From Idiomarina zobellii (GTDB lineage Bacteria; Pseudomonadota; Gammaproteobacteria; Enterobacterales; Alteromonadaceae), in NCBI RefSeq assembly GCF_900100855.1, contig NZ_FNCB01000004.1, positions 111,492 to 175,491 on the forward strand: 64,000 bases of DNA, given 5' to 3'. The position numbers and the translations under genes are program-made. Below, piece by piece: positions 48,508-57,103 of the stretch; the stretch's first letter is position 1; each line of letters begins with the position of its first letter. The notes under the pieces are model-generated. The model searched no databases, was not told where the DNA came from, and worked only from the letters and a program-made list of their open reading frames with translations.

Positions 48508-49020
48508 TTAAAACGTTGAAGTATCGGTAAATAATCCGACTTTTAAGTCTTTCGCGGTATAAATTTCACGGCCATCAACTTCGACACGACCGTCGCCAAC
48601 GCCCATGAACAGCTTGCGTTTTATAACGCGTTTCATATCAATGTAATAACTGACTTTTTTATGCTCAGGCAGAATTTGTCCCGTAAACTTAACTTCGCCA
48701 ACGCCTAATGCACGACCGCGACCGGGGCCGCCTGACCATGCCAGGTGAAAGCCCAGCAATTGCCACATTGCGTCTAAGCCTAAGCATCCCGGCATGACTG
48801 GGTCACCAATAAAGTGACACTGGAAAAACCAAAGATCAGGGTTAATATCTAATTCTGCGTGAATATAGCCTTTGCCATGAGCGCCGCCATCTTCGCTAAT
48901 CTCGACGATTCTATCCATCATTAACATATCAGGGGCGGGTAGCTTGCTGTTACCTGGACCAAACATTTCACCACGGCTGCAAGCCAGCAGCTCTTCCCGA
49001 GTAAAGCTCGACTGATTCAT
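48508..49020 (-). CDS. fabA: FabA, 3-hydroxydecanoyl-ACP dehydratase/isomerase
   Basis: FabA dehydrates beta-hydroxyacyl-ACP and isomerises trans-2-decenoyl-ACP to the cis-3 form, the entry to unsaturated fatty acids. The catalytic His is H69 ([14 protein letters not shown]) with Asp83 (GLDAMWQ). I chose ATG 49020, preceded by AAGG; a GTG two codons upstream is less likely. A 26-bp palindrome upstream fits FabR control. Confidence 0.96.
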   Translation of the reverse strand: MNQSSFTREELLACSRGEMFGPGNSKLPAPDMLMMDRIVEISEDGGAHGKGYIHAELDINPDLWFFQCHFIGDPVMPGCLGLDAMWQLLGFHLAWSGGPGRGRALGVGEVKFTGQILPEHKKVSYYIDMKRVIKRKLFMGVGDGRVEVDGREIYTAKDLKVGLFTDTSTF

Positions 49021-49054
49021 AAACACCTTAAGTAATTGAAAAAACTGTGCAGCA

Positions 49055-49080
49055 GTTTAGCGTACAGCTGTACGCTAAAC
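49055..49080. promoter_or_regulatory. Perfect 26-bp palindrome, probable FabR operator of fabA
   Basis: A perfect 26-bp palindrome centred on AGCGTACAGCTGTACGCT, 35 bases upstream of fabA. The core resembles the FabR (YijC) operator known upstream of fabA and fabB in gammaproteobacteria, where FabR represses in response to unsaturated acyl pools. The match is from memory. Confidence 0.75.
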
Positions 49081-49108
49081 AAATCCGACAAGTGTTTATG
49101 AGGGGGAA

Positions 49109-51025
49109 TTAAGAAAAAAGTCGACGCCAAAAGCCAATAGGTTGACCTGACTCATCATCTTCTAAGGTATTTTCTTTTACCTTTTGGAAAAAGTTATCCG
49201 CCCTGCAGGAAGAGAGTATCTCTAATGCTTCCTCGACGTGAGCCACAGCATAGATGTGGAAGTTCCCTTGTTTTACCGCGTCAATGACTTCCTCGTTCAA
49301 GTTCAGTTGGTGCTTATTGGAAACAGGAATAATGACGCCTTGTTCGCCATTTAAACCACGTTCTTTACACAGAGCGTAGTAGCCTTCAATTTTTTCGTTA
49401 ACAGCCCCAATAGACTGCACATTACCGAACTGGTCCACAGCGCCTGTTATGGCTAACGACTGCTTCAGCGGAATATTAGCCAGAGCCGACAGCAAGCAAC
49501 ACAGTTCTCCTAAAGAGGCGCTGTCACCATCGACCTCATAGTAAGACTGTTCAAAGACGACTGTCGCCGACACCGACAGCGGCGCGTACCGTGCAAATTG
49601 GTTTGCTAAATAAGCACTGAGAATCATCACGCCTTTTGTATGAATATTTCCGGACAAATCCGATTTACGCTCGATATCAATAATATCGCCGTCGCCATAA
49701 TGGATAGTCGCGGTAATTCGCGAAGGTTCGCCAAACTCGCTACCGCCCATAGTTACAACCGTAAGGCCGTTTAGCTGACCAATTGCCTCACCATGTGTAT
49801 CAATACGAACCTGTTGTTCAAGTATGCTACGACGACTCAATTCTGCTAAATTGCCTTCGCGGTCACGCTGTTGTTGTAAAGCGTCATCAATAGCTTGCTT
49901 ATCAATTTCCGTTTGTTGACGCTCCAAAGCACAGCTGTTCGCTTCTCTTAATACTTGTAACAAGCGCACGGAGTTAAGCGTTAACTCCTGCTGATAGTCA
50001 GTGTATCGCGCGCAAACCTTTAGTAGTCCCGCATAGCCACTTTGGCTCAAAGGTAAAACATCAGCAATTTGCCAAACGTAATTAAGGTAATCGAAGTAGG
50101 GGGCAACAGGCTCATTCTGAGTGGCATAATGCCCATGAAAGTCCGCCAGAAATGGAAAGAAATGATCAAAGTCTTCGTCGTACTCACGCAGCTGGGCATA
50201 CTCATTACGAGAGCCTAATAAAATTACTTTTAAGTTAACCGGAACCGGCTCAGGACGATAGAAGAACGCTGTACCAGAGTCAGGTTTTGCTGCTGACCAT
50301 TCCAGCTCGCTGCACTCAATCACGTTTTTCAAACGTTTCCAAAGCTTAATGTCTTCTAAAAGTTCTGCGACTTCAATGGCTAAAACGCCACCATTGGCTT
50401 TATGAATAAGTCCAGGCTCAATAAGGTGAAGCTCTGAACGAACAGTTCCTTCAATAGCCTGTACGCCAATGTGGCCGAATAGCCGCTCCTCAGTAACCCG
50501 ATCACAATAGTAATAAGGAGCAGGGTGCTCGTGTGCGACTAAAATACTGGCCAGTTGTTCGCCTTGTATGTCTTCGGGCGCCACATCTCGTATTTGTTGC
50601 ATATAGTCACGCAGTTTGTGCGTGTCATAGGTTTGAGTTATTTCTTTATAGGCTTCTTCGCGATTGTCCTTGGGTAAATTAATAAACGCCCAAACCGCTT
50701 CTAAAAATGACTCAGCAGAGCCTGACGGGATATTAACCGCAACAGGTCGAAGTGCATCTTTTGGATTCGCCATATAAACCCAGTCGTACCAGCTTGAATA
50801 CTCCCACTGATGCTCATTGAAATACGCGTTAAGTACATCACGTTTTAAAATGCCAGGCGAAAACAACGCATAGATATTTGAATACGTACCATGCTGCTGC
50901 AGTGAGTCGCCAAAAGCCTTAGCTGCGCGTGACTGACCAACCAATGGGTTCTCACTCAGCTCAGCAGGAAAACTCTTTAACCAGGTTTCAATATCCGGCT
51001 GTAACGCCTTGTAGTCTAATTTCAT
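49109..51025 (-). CDS. ycbZ: Lon-like protease, YcbZ type
   Basis: A 638-aa protein with a C-terminal Lon-type proteolytic domain. The Ser/Lys dyad is in DGDSASLG (Ser about 501) and GAVNEKIEG (Lys about 543). The N-terminal region is an AAA-like remnant with no P-loop (the place reads ALFSPGILKRD), as in E. coli YcbZ. It is thus probably an ATP-independent or inactive-ATPase Lon relative. Substrates are unknown. It lies beside fabA as in E. coli. Confidence 0.88.
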   Translation of the reverse strand: MKLDYKALQPDIETWLKSFPAELSENPLVGQSRAAKAFGDSLQQHGTYSNIYALFSPGILKRDVLNAYFNEHQWEYSSWYDWVYMANPKDALRPVAVNIPSGSAESFLEAVWAFINLPKDNREEAYKEITQTYDTHKLRDYMQQIRDVAPEDIQGEQLASILVAHEHPAPYYYCDRVTEERLFGHIGVQAIEGTVRSELHLIEPGLIHKANGGVLAIEVAELLEDIKLWKRLKNVIECSELEWSAAKPDSGTAFFYRPEPVPVNLKVILLGSRNEYAQLREYDEDFDHFFPFLADFHGHYATQNEPVAPYFDYLNYVWQIADVLPLSQSGYAGLLKVCARYTDYQQELTLNSVRLLQVLREANSCALERQQTEIDKQAIDDALQQQRDREGNLAELSRRSILEQQVRIDTHGEAIGQLNGLTVVTMGGSEFGEPSRITATIHYGDGDIIDIERKSDLSGNIHTKGVMILSAYLANQFARYAPLSVSATVVFEQSYYEVDGDSASLGELCCLLSALANIPLKQSLAITGAVDQFGNVQSIGAVNEKIEGYYALCKERGLNGEQGVIIPVSNKHQLNLNEEVIDAVKQGNFHIYAVAHVEEALEILSSCRADNFFQKVKENTLEDDESGQPIGFWRRLFS

Positions 51026-51180
51026 AAAACCGTCTCTTTATTATCTATGAGCGCATGATACCAGAATTCCTGAGTAACCGATGATTTGGGCCGTAAAACA
51101 CCATATTACATAATTGCGTATAATGTATATTATGTTAAATGAGATATATAAATGGATAACTAAGCCGGTAAGCGCTAACT

Positions 51181-52092
51181 TTAAAACGTGTGCTCTGCTA
51201 CTTCAGGAAGTTTTTCAGCAAGAAAATCTATTAAGGTTCTTACCGCAGGTTTAAGTCCACGGCGATGAGAATATGTCATGTGCATAATGCCAACCGGTAA
51301 GTTCCAGTTTGGTAGTAACTGAACAAGCAGCCCTTCAGATACCGCTTGCTGTCCTATGTAATTTGGCAATGCGACAATTCCCTGGTTATTAATGGCGGCT
51401 TCTTTTAACAGCATCATGTCGTCGCTAATCAGTTTCGGCTGGAAATTGATTTGCTGCTTGTCGCCTTGTTCATTGGTTAGCTGATAATGGTAACGACCGC
51501 TGGTGTAATGCAAACTCAGTTGTGGGTGTTGTATTAAGTCCTGGGGCTCTTTAACCGGCTGCGCGTTCAACAGCTCAGGAGAAATAAACAAACTTGATGG
51601 CGACTCTGTTAATGGCCGCGCAATTAACGAGGAGTCTTCAATATACGGACGTACCCGAAGCGCAATGTCGATATTTTCATCAATGAGGTTAACCGGCCTA
51701 TTGGTAGCAATAACATTAAGCTGCACTTCGGGGTATTTATCCATAAACTCAGGCAGTACTTTGACCAGTAAACTTTGGCTGATGGCATACGGACAGCTAA
51801 TATTCACACGACCTCTGGGCTTTTCTAACAATGCCTGAGTCACCATCTGCGCAGACTCAGCCGCATCAACTAATAACTCGCAATGCACCAAAAATGCTTC
51901 GCCAACGTCAGTAAGCTTTAACCCTGAACGCCCCCTGTTTACAAGGCGTACGCCCTGCTCTTTCTCTAATTGGCTGAGCCTGCGGCTTATGGTCGACTTT
52001 GGTAGCTCTAATTCTCTTGCCGCCGCATTAATACTGCCGACACGCACCGTGCGGGCGAATAAATAGTAATTTGCAATATTGGGTATCGACAT
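51181..52092 (-). CDS. LysR family transcriptional regulator
   Basis: A 303-aa LysR-type regulator with the winged helix at about 5-65 (GSINAAARELELPKSTISRRLSQLE) and a substrate-binding domain with a VNISCPYAISQSLL start, as in the AaeR/DsdC-like group. It is divergent from azoR, 114 bases away, so azoR is the likely target, perhaps in response to quinones or electrophiles (inference). Confidence 0.9.
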   Translation of the reverse strand: MSIPNIANYYLFARTVRVGSINAAARELELPKSTISRRLSQLEKEQGVRLVNRGRSGLKLTDVGEAFLVHCELLVDAAESAQMVTQALLEKPRGRVNISCPYAISQSLLVKVLPEFMDKYPEVQLNVIATNRPVNLIDENIDIALRVRPYIEDSSLIARPLTESPSSLFISPELLNAQPVKEPQDLIQHPQLSLHYTSGRYHYQLTNEQGDKQQINFQPKLISDDMMLLKEAAINNQGIVALPNYIGQQAVSEGLLVQLLPNWNLPVGIMHMTYSHRRGLKPAVRTLIDFLAEKLPEVAEHTF

Positions 52093-52156
52093 AAGTGTTC
52101 TAATTTTGGAACGTTTAATCCCATTTTATCGTCTTTTCATTTAATTCGGAACACTT
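52093..52156. promoter_or_regulatory. Candidate LysR operators between LysR gene and azoR
   Basis: AAGTGTTC (52093-52100) and GAACACTT (52149-52156) are a perfect 8-bp inverted repeat with a wide spacer. Inside, GTTC-N8-GAAC (52097-52112) has the shape of a LysR box. The first arm lies at the LysR start codon, consistent with autorepression and activation of azoR. Confidence 0.5.
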
Positions 52157-52206
52157 AGTATTAACGCCAACATTATGAATAAGGTAAGACTTAAAGGAGC
52201 TACCCT

Positions 52207-52770
52207 ATGAACGTATTGCATTTAGACTCTGGTATTTTTGTTGAAGGCTCAGTGAGCCGTCAGTTAAGTGCTGACATTATTAAGAAGCTACAAGCAGAAA
52301 GCGATATTTCGGTAAAGCACCGTGACTTAGTGACTGACGCTATTCCGCACTTAGGCGCTGATGAGTTGTTAGCTGAAGATAAGCCATTAATTAACGAGTT
52401 GATTGAAGAGCTCAAAAACGCCGATGTTTTAGTCATTGGCGCCCCCATGTATAACTTCACCATTCCTACACAGCTTAAAGCCTGGATTGATCGGGTATTG
52501 CAGGCAGGCGTAACCTTCCGTTATACCGAAAATGGTCCTGAAGGTTTGCTGGAAGGCAAAAAAGCCTATATTGCTTCGGGTCGTGGTGGTGTCTATTCAA
52601 CCGGAGAGGCGAGCGCGCTTGATCACCAGGAGGCCTATCTAAAAACAGCATTGTCTTTTATCGGTATTACCGATGTTGAAATCGTTCGTGCTGAAGGCCT
52701 GAACATGGGTGATGAGTCACGAGAGCAAGGTTTATCGAATGCTCAGTCACAAATAGCAGACATTGCCTAG
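52207..52770 (+). CDS. azoR: AzoR, FMN-dependent NADH-azoreductase/quinone reductase
   Basis: A 187-aa flavodoxin-like enzyme that reduces quinones and azo compounds with NADH. The FMN-binding loop APMYNFTIPTQLKAWIDRV (about 80-98) and SGRGGVYS are diagnostic. A strong ribosome site (AAGGAG) precedes ATG 52207. It is divergent from a LysR gene. Confidence 0.92.
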   Translation: MNVLHLDSGIFVEGSVSRQLSADIIKKLQAESDISVKHRDLVTDAIPHLGADELLAEDKPLINELIEELKNADVLVIGAPMYNFTIPTQLKAWIDRVLQAGVTFRYTENGPEGLLEGKKAYIASGRGGVYSTGEASALDHQEAYLKTALSFIGITDVEIVRAEGLNMGDESREQGLSNAQSQIADIA

Positions 52771-53070
52771 TTTTCAAACGGTCGGCGAATTGTGAAGGTG
52801 ACAAAACCAACCAATTCGCCACTTCGATAAAGTTATTTATAATTAACATTAGGTAAATTAAATAACCACTTTTAGATGGATAAGTTAAACCCAACTACAA
52901 ACAAACCTGTCGCCAAATGGTTTGGTGAACAACCTTGCCAGATTAGACGTCAAGCACCATAAACGGTGGTTTTATCAGCAAGTTCTTTGACTTTGGTCTA
53001 CTTTTCTTTATGTAAAGAAAGGGTAAATTAAGACGATATAAAGACTTACGTTAAAAGTTAAGGAACGGCA
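52771..53070. other. 300-base non-coding region before the chemoreceptor
   Basis: No gene is visible. It contains a perfect 8-bp inverted repeat (GGCGAATT 52784-52791, AATTCGCC 52813-52820) that may end azoR, a 7-bp hairpin at 52911-52927 (CGCCAAA/TTTGGTG), a small hairpin CACC/GGTG at 52955-52968 followed by TTTT, and the sigma-28 promoter at 53013-53039. Confidence 0.6.
53013..53039 (+). promoter_or_regulatory. Sigma-28 (FliA) promoter of the chemoreceptor
   Basis: TAAAGAAA (53013-53020), an exact 11-base spacer, then GACGATAT (53032-53039). Against TAAAGTTT-N11-GCCGATAA this is 6 of 8 in each half with the right spacing. It lies 31 bases before the start codon and would place the gene in the flagellar regulon. 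Confidence 0.7.
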
Positions 53071-54711
53071 ATGAAGTTAATACAGCGTCTTAGCATTACG
53101 CAAAGGCTGGTCACTTTATTAGGAATAGCGGCTTTTGGTACCGCCCTGATGGTGGCGTTTATGATGTTTATCCTAAATGGACTTTTAATAGACGAAGAAA
53201 AGCGCAAGCTGGATGCTGTATTAGATTCTGCCCATACCATTGTTAACTACTATTACGAGCAAGCTGAAAACGGCGACATAACCGAAGAAGAAGCCCGACA
53301 GCAAGCGTTTAACAGGCTGGACGATATTCGTTACGAAGGTGCAGAGTATATTTTTACACTGAACCGACAAGGTAAGATGGTTCAGCACCCTTTTACGAAG
53401 TCGCTGGTGGGTGAAAACGTTCTTTCTTATGAAGACCCTGAAGGTACCCAACTTTTTCAGGAAATGGTCGAAAAAGCACGTAATAACGACCGGGGCACTG
53501 TCGAATACATTTGGCAAAAAGGCAGTGATGCCAATAACTTAGTGCCAAAAATTAGCCGAATTCGTGTCTTTGAACCTTGGAATATTATTCTGGGAACAGG
53601 TCAGTATACCGATAATATTGCGGATATTTTATGGCAGGAGTTCTTTAAGCTTGCAGGTCTTGCTCTTGTGCTTGCTGTTCCTTTGATGCTCTTATTTATA
53701 TTCATTATTCGCTCAATTACTCGCCCGCTTAAAACCATCAACAGCGCCATGGTTGATATTGCCGAAGGCGAAGGTGACTTAACGCGCCGTTTAGACGACT
53801 CAGGCTCGGACGAGCTTGCCAGGCTCGCCGCTTCGTTTAATACCTTCGTGCATAAAATTCAGCAGCTCGTGCAAAGTGTTCAGGAAAGCGCACACAGTGA
53901 AAGTGAAGCTGCTAAAAAACTGACTGAGCTTTCTTCAACCAGTCGTCGTCAAAGCGACGAACTCAGCTCGCAAACAGGCTCGGTTGCTACGGCTATTACA
54001 GAGCTTTCATCGTCCGCGGCTGAAGTGGCTGAGCACGCACGTCAGGCGGCAGATTCAGCGAACACGGCAGATGAAGAAGCTGGACGCTCTGCTGTCATTG
54101 TGCGTGAGTCCGTGAATAACATTGAAGCACTGACTAATGAACTTAAGAAGGCCGGTGACCAGGCCCGCCTACTCCAGGGCGGTTCGGAAAAAATTGGCAA
54201 TATTCTGGGTGTCATTGTCGCTATTGCAGAACAAACCAATTTACTGGCATTGAACGCTGCTATAGAAGCTGCTCGTGCAGGTGAAGCTGGCCGTGGCTTT
54301 GCTGTTGTTGCTGATGAAGTCAGAACCCTGGCAACACGCACCCAGCATTCAACCGATGAAATTTCAGGCATTGTTGACAGCATTCAGGGAGCCATAAAAG
54401 ACGTTAGCCAAATCATTACGGACGTTGAGGGTCGTTCAGCTTCGACCAATGAAGAAGCGCTGAAAGCCGAGCAAGCTATCGGTCAAATACAGGAAGCGGT
54501 TGCCAACATCTCAACCATGAACGTGCAAATTGCTTCAGCTACTGACGAGCAAAGCCGAGTCACAAAAAATCTCAACGAAAATATCACGGGTATTTCAGAT
54601 CTTTCCCACGCTAACCAGGAGGCAAACGCTCAAGTTGCTGAAGTCAGTCAGAACTTAAACAAGAACAGTGTTGATTTAAGTCAACTTGTGAGCCGCTTTA
54701 AAACGCAATAA
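53071..54711 (+). CDS. Methyl-accepting chemotaxis protein with Cache sensor
   Basis: A 546-aa chemoreceptor: membrane helix 1 (about 13-38), periplasmic single Cache domain (about 40-190, with [15 protein letters not shown] and [11 protein letters not shown]), helix 2 (about 197-218), HAMP (about 215-268) and the cytoplasmic signalling domain with the conserved tip [19 protein letters not shown]. There is no C-terminal CheR/CheB pentapeptide. The Cache_2 type suggests a small organic acid ligand. It is transcribed alone from a probable FliA promoter. Confidence 0.94.
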   Translation: MKLIQRLSITQRLVTLLGIAAFGTALMVAFMMFILNGLLIDEEKRKLDAVLDSAHTIVNYYYEQAENGDITEEEARQQAFNRLDDIRYEGAEYIFTLNRQGKMVQHPFTKSLVGENVLSYEDPEGTQLFQEMVEKARNNDRGTVEYIWQKGSDANNLVPKISRIRVFEPWNIILGTGQYTDNIADILWQEFFKLAGLALVLAVPLMLLFIFIIRSITRPLKTINSAMVDIAEGEGDLTRRLDDSGSDELARLAASFNTFVHKIQQLVQSVQESAHSESEAAKKLTELSSTSRRQSDELSSQTGSVATAITELSSSAAEVAEHARQAADSANTADEEAGRSAVIVRESVNNIEALTNELKKAGDQARLLQGGSEKIGNILGVIVAIAEQTNLLALNAAIEAARAGEAGRGFAVVADEVRTLATRTQHSTDEISGIVDSIQGAIKDVSQIITDVEGRSASTNEEALKAEQAIGQIQEAVANISTMNVQIASATDEQSRVTKNLNENITGISDLSHANQEANAQVAEVSQNLNKNSVDLSQLVSRFKTQ

Positions 54712-54724
54712 CCTTGAAAGTTAT

Positions 54725-54745
54725 GGGGATACTGGCAATATCCCC
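54725..54745 (+). terminator. Hairpin after the chemoreceptor gene
   Basis: GGGGATA and TATCCCC form a 7-bp stem around CTGGCAA, 13 bases after the stop. The T-run is delayed (CTGTACCTTTT), so termination may be imperfect. Confidence 0.55.
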
Positions 54746-54781
54746 CTGTACCTTTTAGAACATAAAGCGTAAAATATAGGT

Positions 54782-54811
54782 ACTTTTACAAGGAGTGTGT
54801 CTGGTAAAAGT
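54782..54811. repeat. Perfect inverted repeat upstream of ccoN
   Basis: ACTTTTAC (54782-54789) and GTAAAAGT (54804-54811) are a perfect 8-bp inverted repeat with a 14-base spacer. A GGAG/CTCC pair inside it is followed by TTTTT, so it could be an operator or a leader hairpin. Confidence 0.4.
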
Positions 54812-54821
54812 CTCCTTTTTC

Positions 54822-54835
54822 CTGATCTTAATCAT
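54822..54835 (+). promoter_or_regulatory. FNR/Anr-like box upstream of ccoN
   Basis: CTGAT-CTTA-ATCAT keeps the TGAT-N4-ATCA core of the FNR box. FNR-type control of cbb3 oxidase is common. It lies only 14 bases before ATG 54850, which is closer than expected for activation at -41.5, so either the ccoN start is later or the site works differently. Confidence 0.45.
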
Positions 54836-54849
54836 TGCGGATTTAAAAG

Positions 54850-55431
54850 ATGAGTCAAACTATTCCACAACAACCGAACGAATATAATATGAAGGTCGTC
54901 CGGCAGTTTACTGTCATGACCATTATTTGGGGTATCGTCGGTATGGCGTTAGGTGTATTAATTGCAGCCCAGCTTGTCTGGCCTGAGCTTAACTTTAATA
55001 CCCCCTGGCTAACCTACTCACGTCTTCGCCCTCTTCATACCAACGCTGTTATTTTTGCGTTTGGTACTAGTGCGCTTTTTGCTACCTCTTATTACGTGGT
55101 GCAAAAAACCTGTAAAGTGAGTCTGTTCTCAGACAAACTTGCTGCCTTTACCTTCTGGGGCTGGCAAGCCGTTATTGTTGCAGCTGTTATTACGCTGCCA
55201 CTAGGTTTAACCAGTACCAAAGAGTACGCTGAGCTAGAGTGGCCAATTGATATCCTCATTGCCATTGTCTGGATAGCTTATCTCATCGTATTTTTCGGCA
55301 CTTTGGCCATTCGTAAAACCTCGCACATTTATGTTGCGAACTGGTTCTATGGCGGCTTTATTGTTGTTATTGCGATGCTTCATATCGTTAACAGCCTGGC
55401 AGTACCGGTAGACTTTACTAAGTCATACTAG
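54850..55431 (+). CDS. ccoN: CcoN N-terminal fragment
   Basis: A 193-aa product ending KSY before TAG. It covers about the first five helices, including [13 protein letters not shown] (His63, low-spin heme b). It has no ligands for CuB or the high-spin heme. See the spanning ccoN entry. Confidence 0.7.
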   Translation: MSQTIPQQPNEYNMKVVRQFTVMTIIWGIVGMALGVLIAAQLVWPELNFNTPWLTYSRLRPLHTNAVIFAFGTSALFATSYYVVQKTCKVSLFSDKLAAFTFWGWQAVIVAAVITLPLGLTSTKEYAELEWPIDILIAIVWIAYLIVFFGTLAIRKTSHIYVANWFYGGFIVVIAMLHIVNSLAVPVDFTKSY

Positions 55432-56286
55432 ATGTACTCAGGTGCTGTCGATGCCATGGTGCAATGGTGGTATGGACACAACGCCGTTGGCTTCCTGCTG
55501 ACTGCGGGTTTCCTGGGTATGATGTATTACTTCGTACCTAAGCAGGCAGAACGTCCGGTTTACTCATACCGTTTGTCCGTTGTTCACTTCTGGGCACTTA
55601 TTTCACTGTATATTTGGGCCGGTCCTCACCATCTGCATTACACCGCTTTGCCTGATTGGACTCAGTCGGTCGGTATGGTCATGTCAGTTATCTTGTTCGT
55701 ACCCTCTTGGGGCGGCATGATCAATGGTATCATGACGCTTTCTGGTGCTTGGCATAAGCTGCGTACTGACCCAATCCTGCGCTTCTTAATTGTGTCATTG
55801 TCGTTCTACGGCATGTCGACCTTTGAAGGTCCAATGATGGCAATTAAATCGGTTAACGCCCTGTCTCATTACACTGACTGGACAGTTGGTCACGTACACT
55901 CAGGCGCACTTGGCTGGGTTGCAATGATCACCATTGGCTCTATGTACTACTTAGTACCTCGCCTGTTTAACCAAAAAGAAATTCACAGCATTAAATTAGT
56001 GAACGTGCATTTCTGGTTACACACTATCGGTGTTGTTTTCTACATCGTCTCTATGTGGATTTCAGGTGTTATGCAAGGCCTAATGTGGCGTGCGACTAAC
56101 TCTGACGGAACTCTCACCTACAGCTTTGTTGAAAGTGTTCAGGCGTCTTACCCGTTCTGGACTGGCCGCTTCATTGGTGGTGTCTTCATTGTCGTAGGTA
56201 TGCTGTTAATGGCATATAACTGTTATAAAACCATTCGTGCTGGCCGTCGTGAGACTGCCGCAGGCAACGTCGTACAAACAGCCTGA
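55432..56286 (+). CDS. ccoN: CcoN C-terminal fragment
   Basis: A 284-aa frame starting at the ATG directly after the TAG ([19 protein letters not shown]). It holds the CuB and heme ligands and the rest of the helices. There is no ribosome site before this ATG, so expression would need termination-reinitiation. ccoO follows 11 bases later with a good site. Confidence 0.7.
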   Translation: MYSGAVDAMVQWWYGHNAVGFLLTAGFLGMMYYFVPKQAERPVYSYRLSVVHFWALISLYIWAGPHHLHYTALPDWTQSVGMVMSVILFVPSWGGMINGIMTLSGAWHKLRTDPILRFLIVSLSFYGMSTFEGPMMAIKSVNALSHYTDWTVGHVHSGALGWVAMITIGSMYYLVPRLFNQKEIHSIKLVNVHFWLHTIGVVFYIVSMWISGVMQGLMWRATNSDGTLTYSFVESVQASYPFWTGRFIGGVFIVVGMLLMAYNCYKTIRAGRRETAAGNVVQTA

Positions 56287-56297
56287 GGGGTAAGAAA

Positions 56298-56918
56298 ATG
56301 AGTCGCTTTAAACACGAATTTGTTGAAAAGAACTTAGGCTGGCTGTCTATTTTCATGATAATCGCAGTGTCTATTGGTGGTTTGGTTGAAATTACACCGC
56401 TGTTATTCCAAAACCAGACTAACGAGCCTATTAAAGGCTTGAAACCATACACTGCGCTTGAACTTGAAGGTCGTGATATCTACATCCGTGAAGGTTGTAA
56501 TAACTGTCATAGCCAGATGATTCGTCCATTCCGTGCGGAAACCGAACGTTATGGCCATTACTCATTAGCCGGTGAACATGTTTGGGAGTTCCCTCACCTA
56601 TGGGGTTCTAAGCGTACCGGACCAGACTTGGCTCGTGTCGGCGGTCGTTACAGTGACGAGTGGCACTATGTTCACTTAATGAACCCGCGTAATGTAGTTC
56701 CTGAGTCGAACATGCCGGCGTTTCCCTGGTTAGATGAGAATAAATTAACTGGCGAAAAAACTGCGAAGAAAATGGAAGTAATGCGTTCTCTTGGCGTTCC
56801 GTATACCGATGAAGATATTGCCGGTGCAAAAGAAGCCGTTCAGGGCGAAACTGAAATGGATGCGCTTATTGCGTACCTTCAGTCGCTGGGTACCGCTTTG
56901 CAGCAGGCTGATAAATAA
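56298..56918 (+). CDS. ccoO: CcoO, cbb3 oxidase monoheme cytochrome c subunit
   Basis: A 206-aa membrane-anchored cytochrome c. One N-terminal helix (about 14-36), heme motif C67-x2-C70-H71 ([11 protein letters not shown]), and the likely axial Met in ESNMPAF. It passes electrons from CcoP to CcoN. Intact and of normal length. A strong ribosome site (GAGGGG) precedes ATG 56298. Its stop shares a base with ccoQ (TAATG). Confidence 0.96.
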   Translation: MSRFKHEFVEKNLGWLSIFMIIAVSIGGLVEITPLLFQNQTNEPIKGLKPYTALELEGRDIYIREGCNNCHSQMIRPFRAETERYGHYSLAGEHVWEFPHLWGSKRTGPDLARVGGRYSDEWHYVHLMNPRNVVPESNMPAFPWLDENKLTGEKTAKKMEVMRSLGVPYTDEDIAGAKEAVQGETEMDALIAYLQSLGTALQQADK

Positions 56919-57103
56919 TGGATTACGGAACTTGGCGCGGCGTGTTTAGCCTGATCATCCTGGCAATTTTCATTGCCATTGTGTTCTGGGCTTTCAGCCG
57001 CCGCAGTAAAAAACAATTTGATGAAGCCGCCAACTCTATTTTCGAAGACGAGGCTTCATCAACGACTAATAGCGACAAACCGGAGTCGAAGAAAGATGAG
57101 TAG
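56918..57103 (+). CDS. ccoQ: CcoQ, small cbb3 oxidase subunit
   Basis: A 61-aa protein with one hydrophobic helix (about 9-28) and a charged tail. It is recognised mainly by position between ccoO and ccoP, and by the FWAFSRRSKKQFDEAA segment typical of CcoQ. It stabilises the complex in other species. It overlaps ccoP by 8 bases. Confidence 0.9.
   Translation: MDYGTWRGVFSLIILAIFIAIVFWAFSRRSKKQFDEAANSIFEDEASSTTNSDKPESKKDE

Larger units (their letters stand above)
54850..56286 (+). pseudogene. ccoN: ccoN, cbb3 oxidase catalytic subunit, interrupted by in-frame TAG
   Basis: Read through the stop, this is a full-length CcoN of 478 residues, the heme-copper subunit of the cbb3 oxidase that reduces O2 to water and pumps protons. 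The two open parts are in the same frame and join at a single amber codon (55429-55431), codon 194. The N-part holds the low-spin heme His63. The C-part holds the CuB ligands (H210 in WYGHN, and the GPHHLHY pair) and the heme ligands in VGHVHSG. Neither part alone can form the active site. In homologues this position is usually Ser, by memory, so one base change (TCG to TAG) would explain it. Recent mutation, sequencing error, readthrough or reinitiation at the ATG right after the stop remain possible. Confidence 0.85.

Noticed and set aside
52880..52980. Possible c-di-GMP (GEMM) riboswitch before the chemoreceptor, because ACGTCAAGC resembles ACGCAAAGC
   Set aside because: The conserved GGGCAAACC block and the tetraloop-receptor parts are absent, and the sigma-28 promoter lies downstream of this stretch, so it would not be in the mRNA.
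55429..55434. Pyrrolysine or selenocysteine decoding at the ccoN stop
   Set aside because: TAG excludes selenocysteine, and nothing in the window suggests pyrrolysine genes; a point mutation or error is simpler.
56973..57095. Longer ccoP start
   Set aside because: The extra residues read across ccoQ in another frame and do not resemble CcoP; the true start is ATG 57096.
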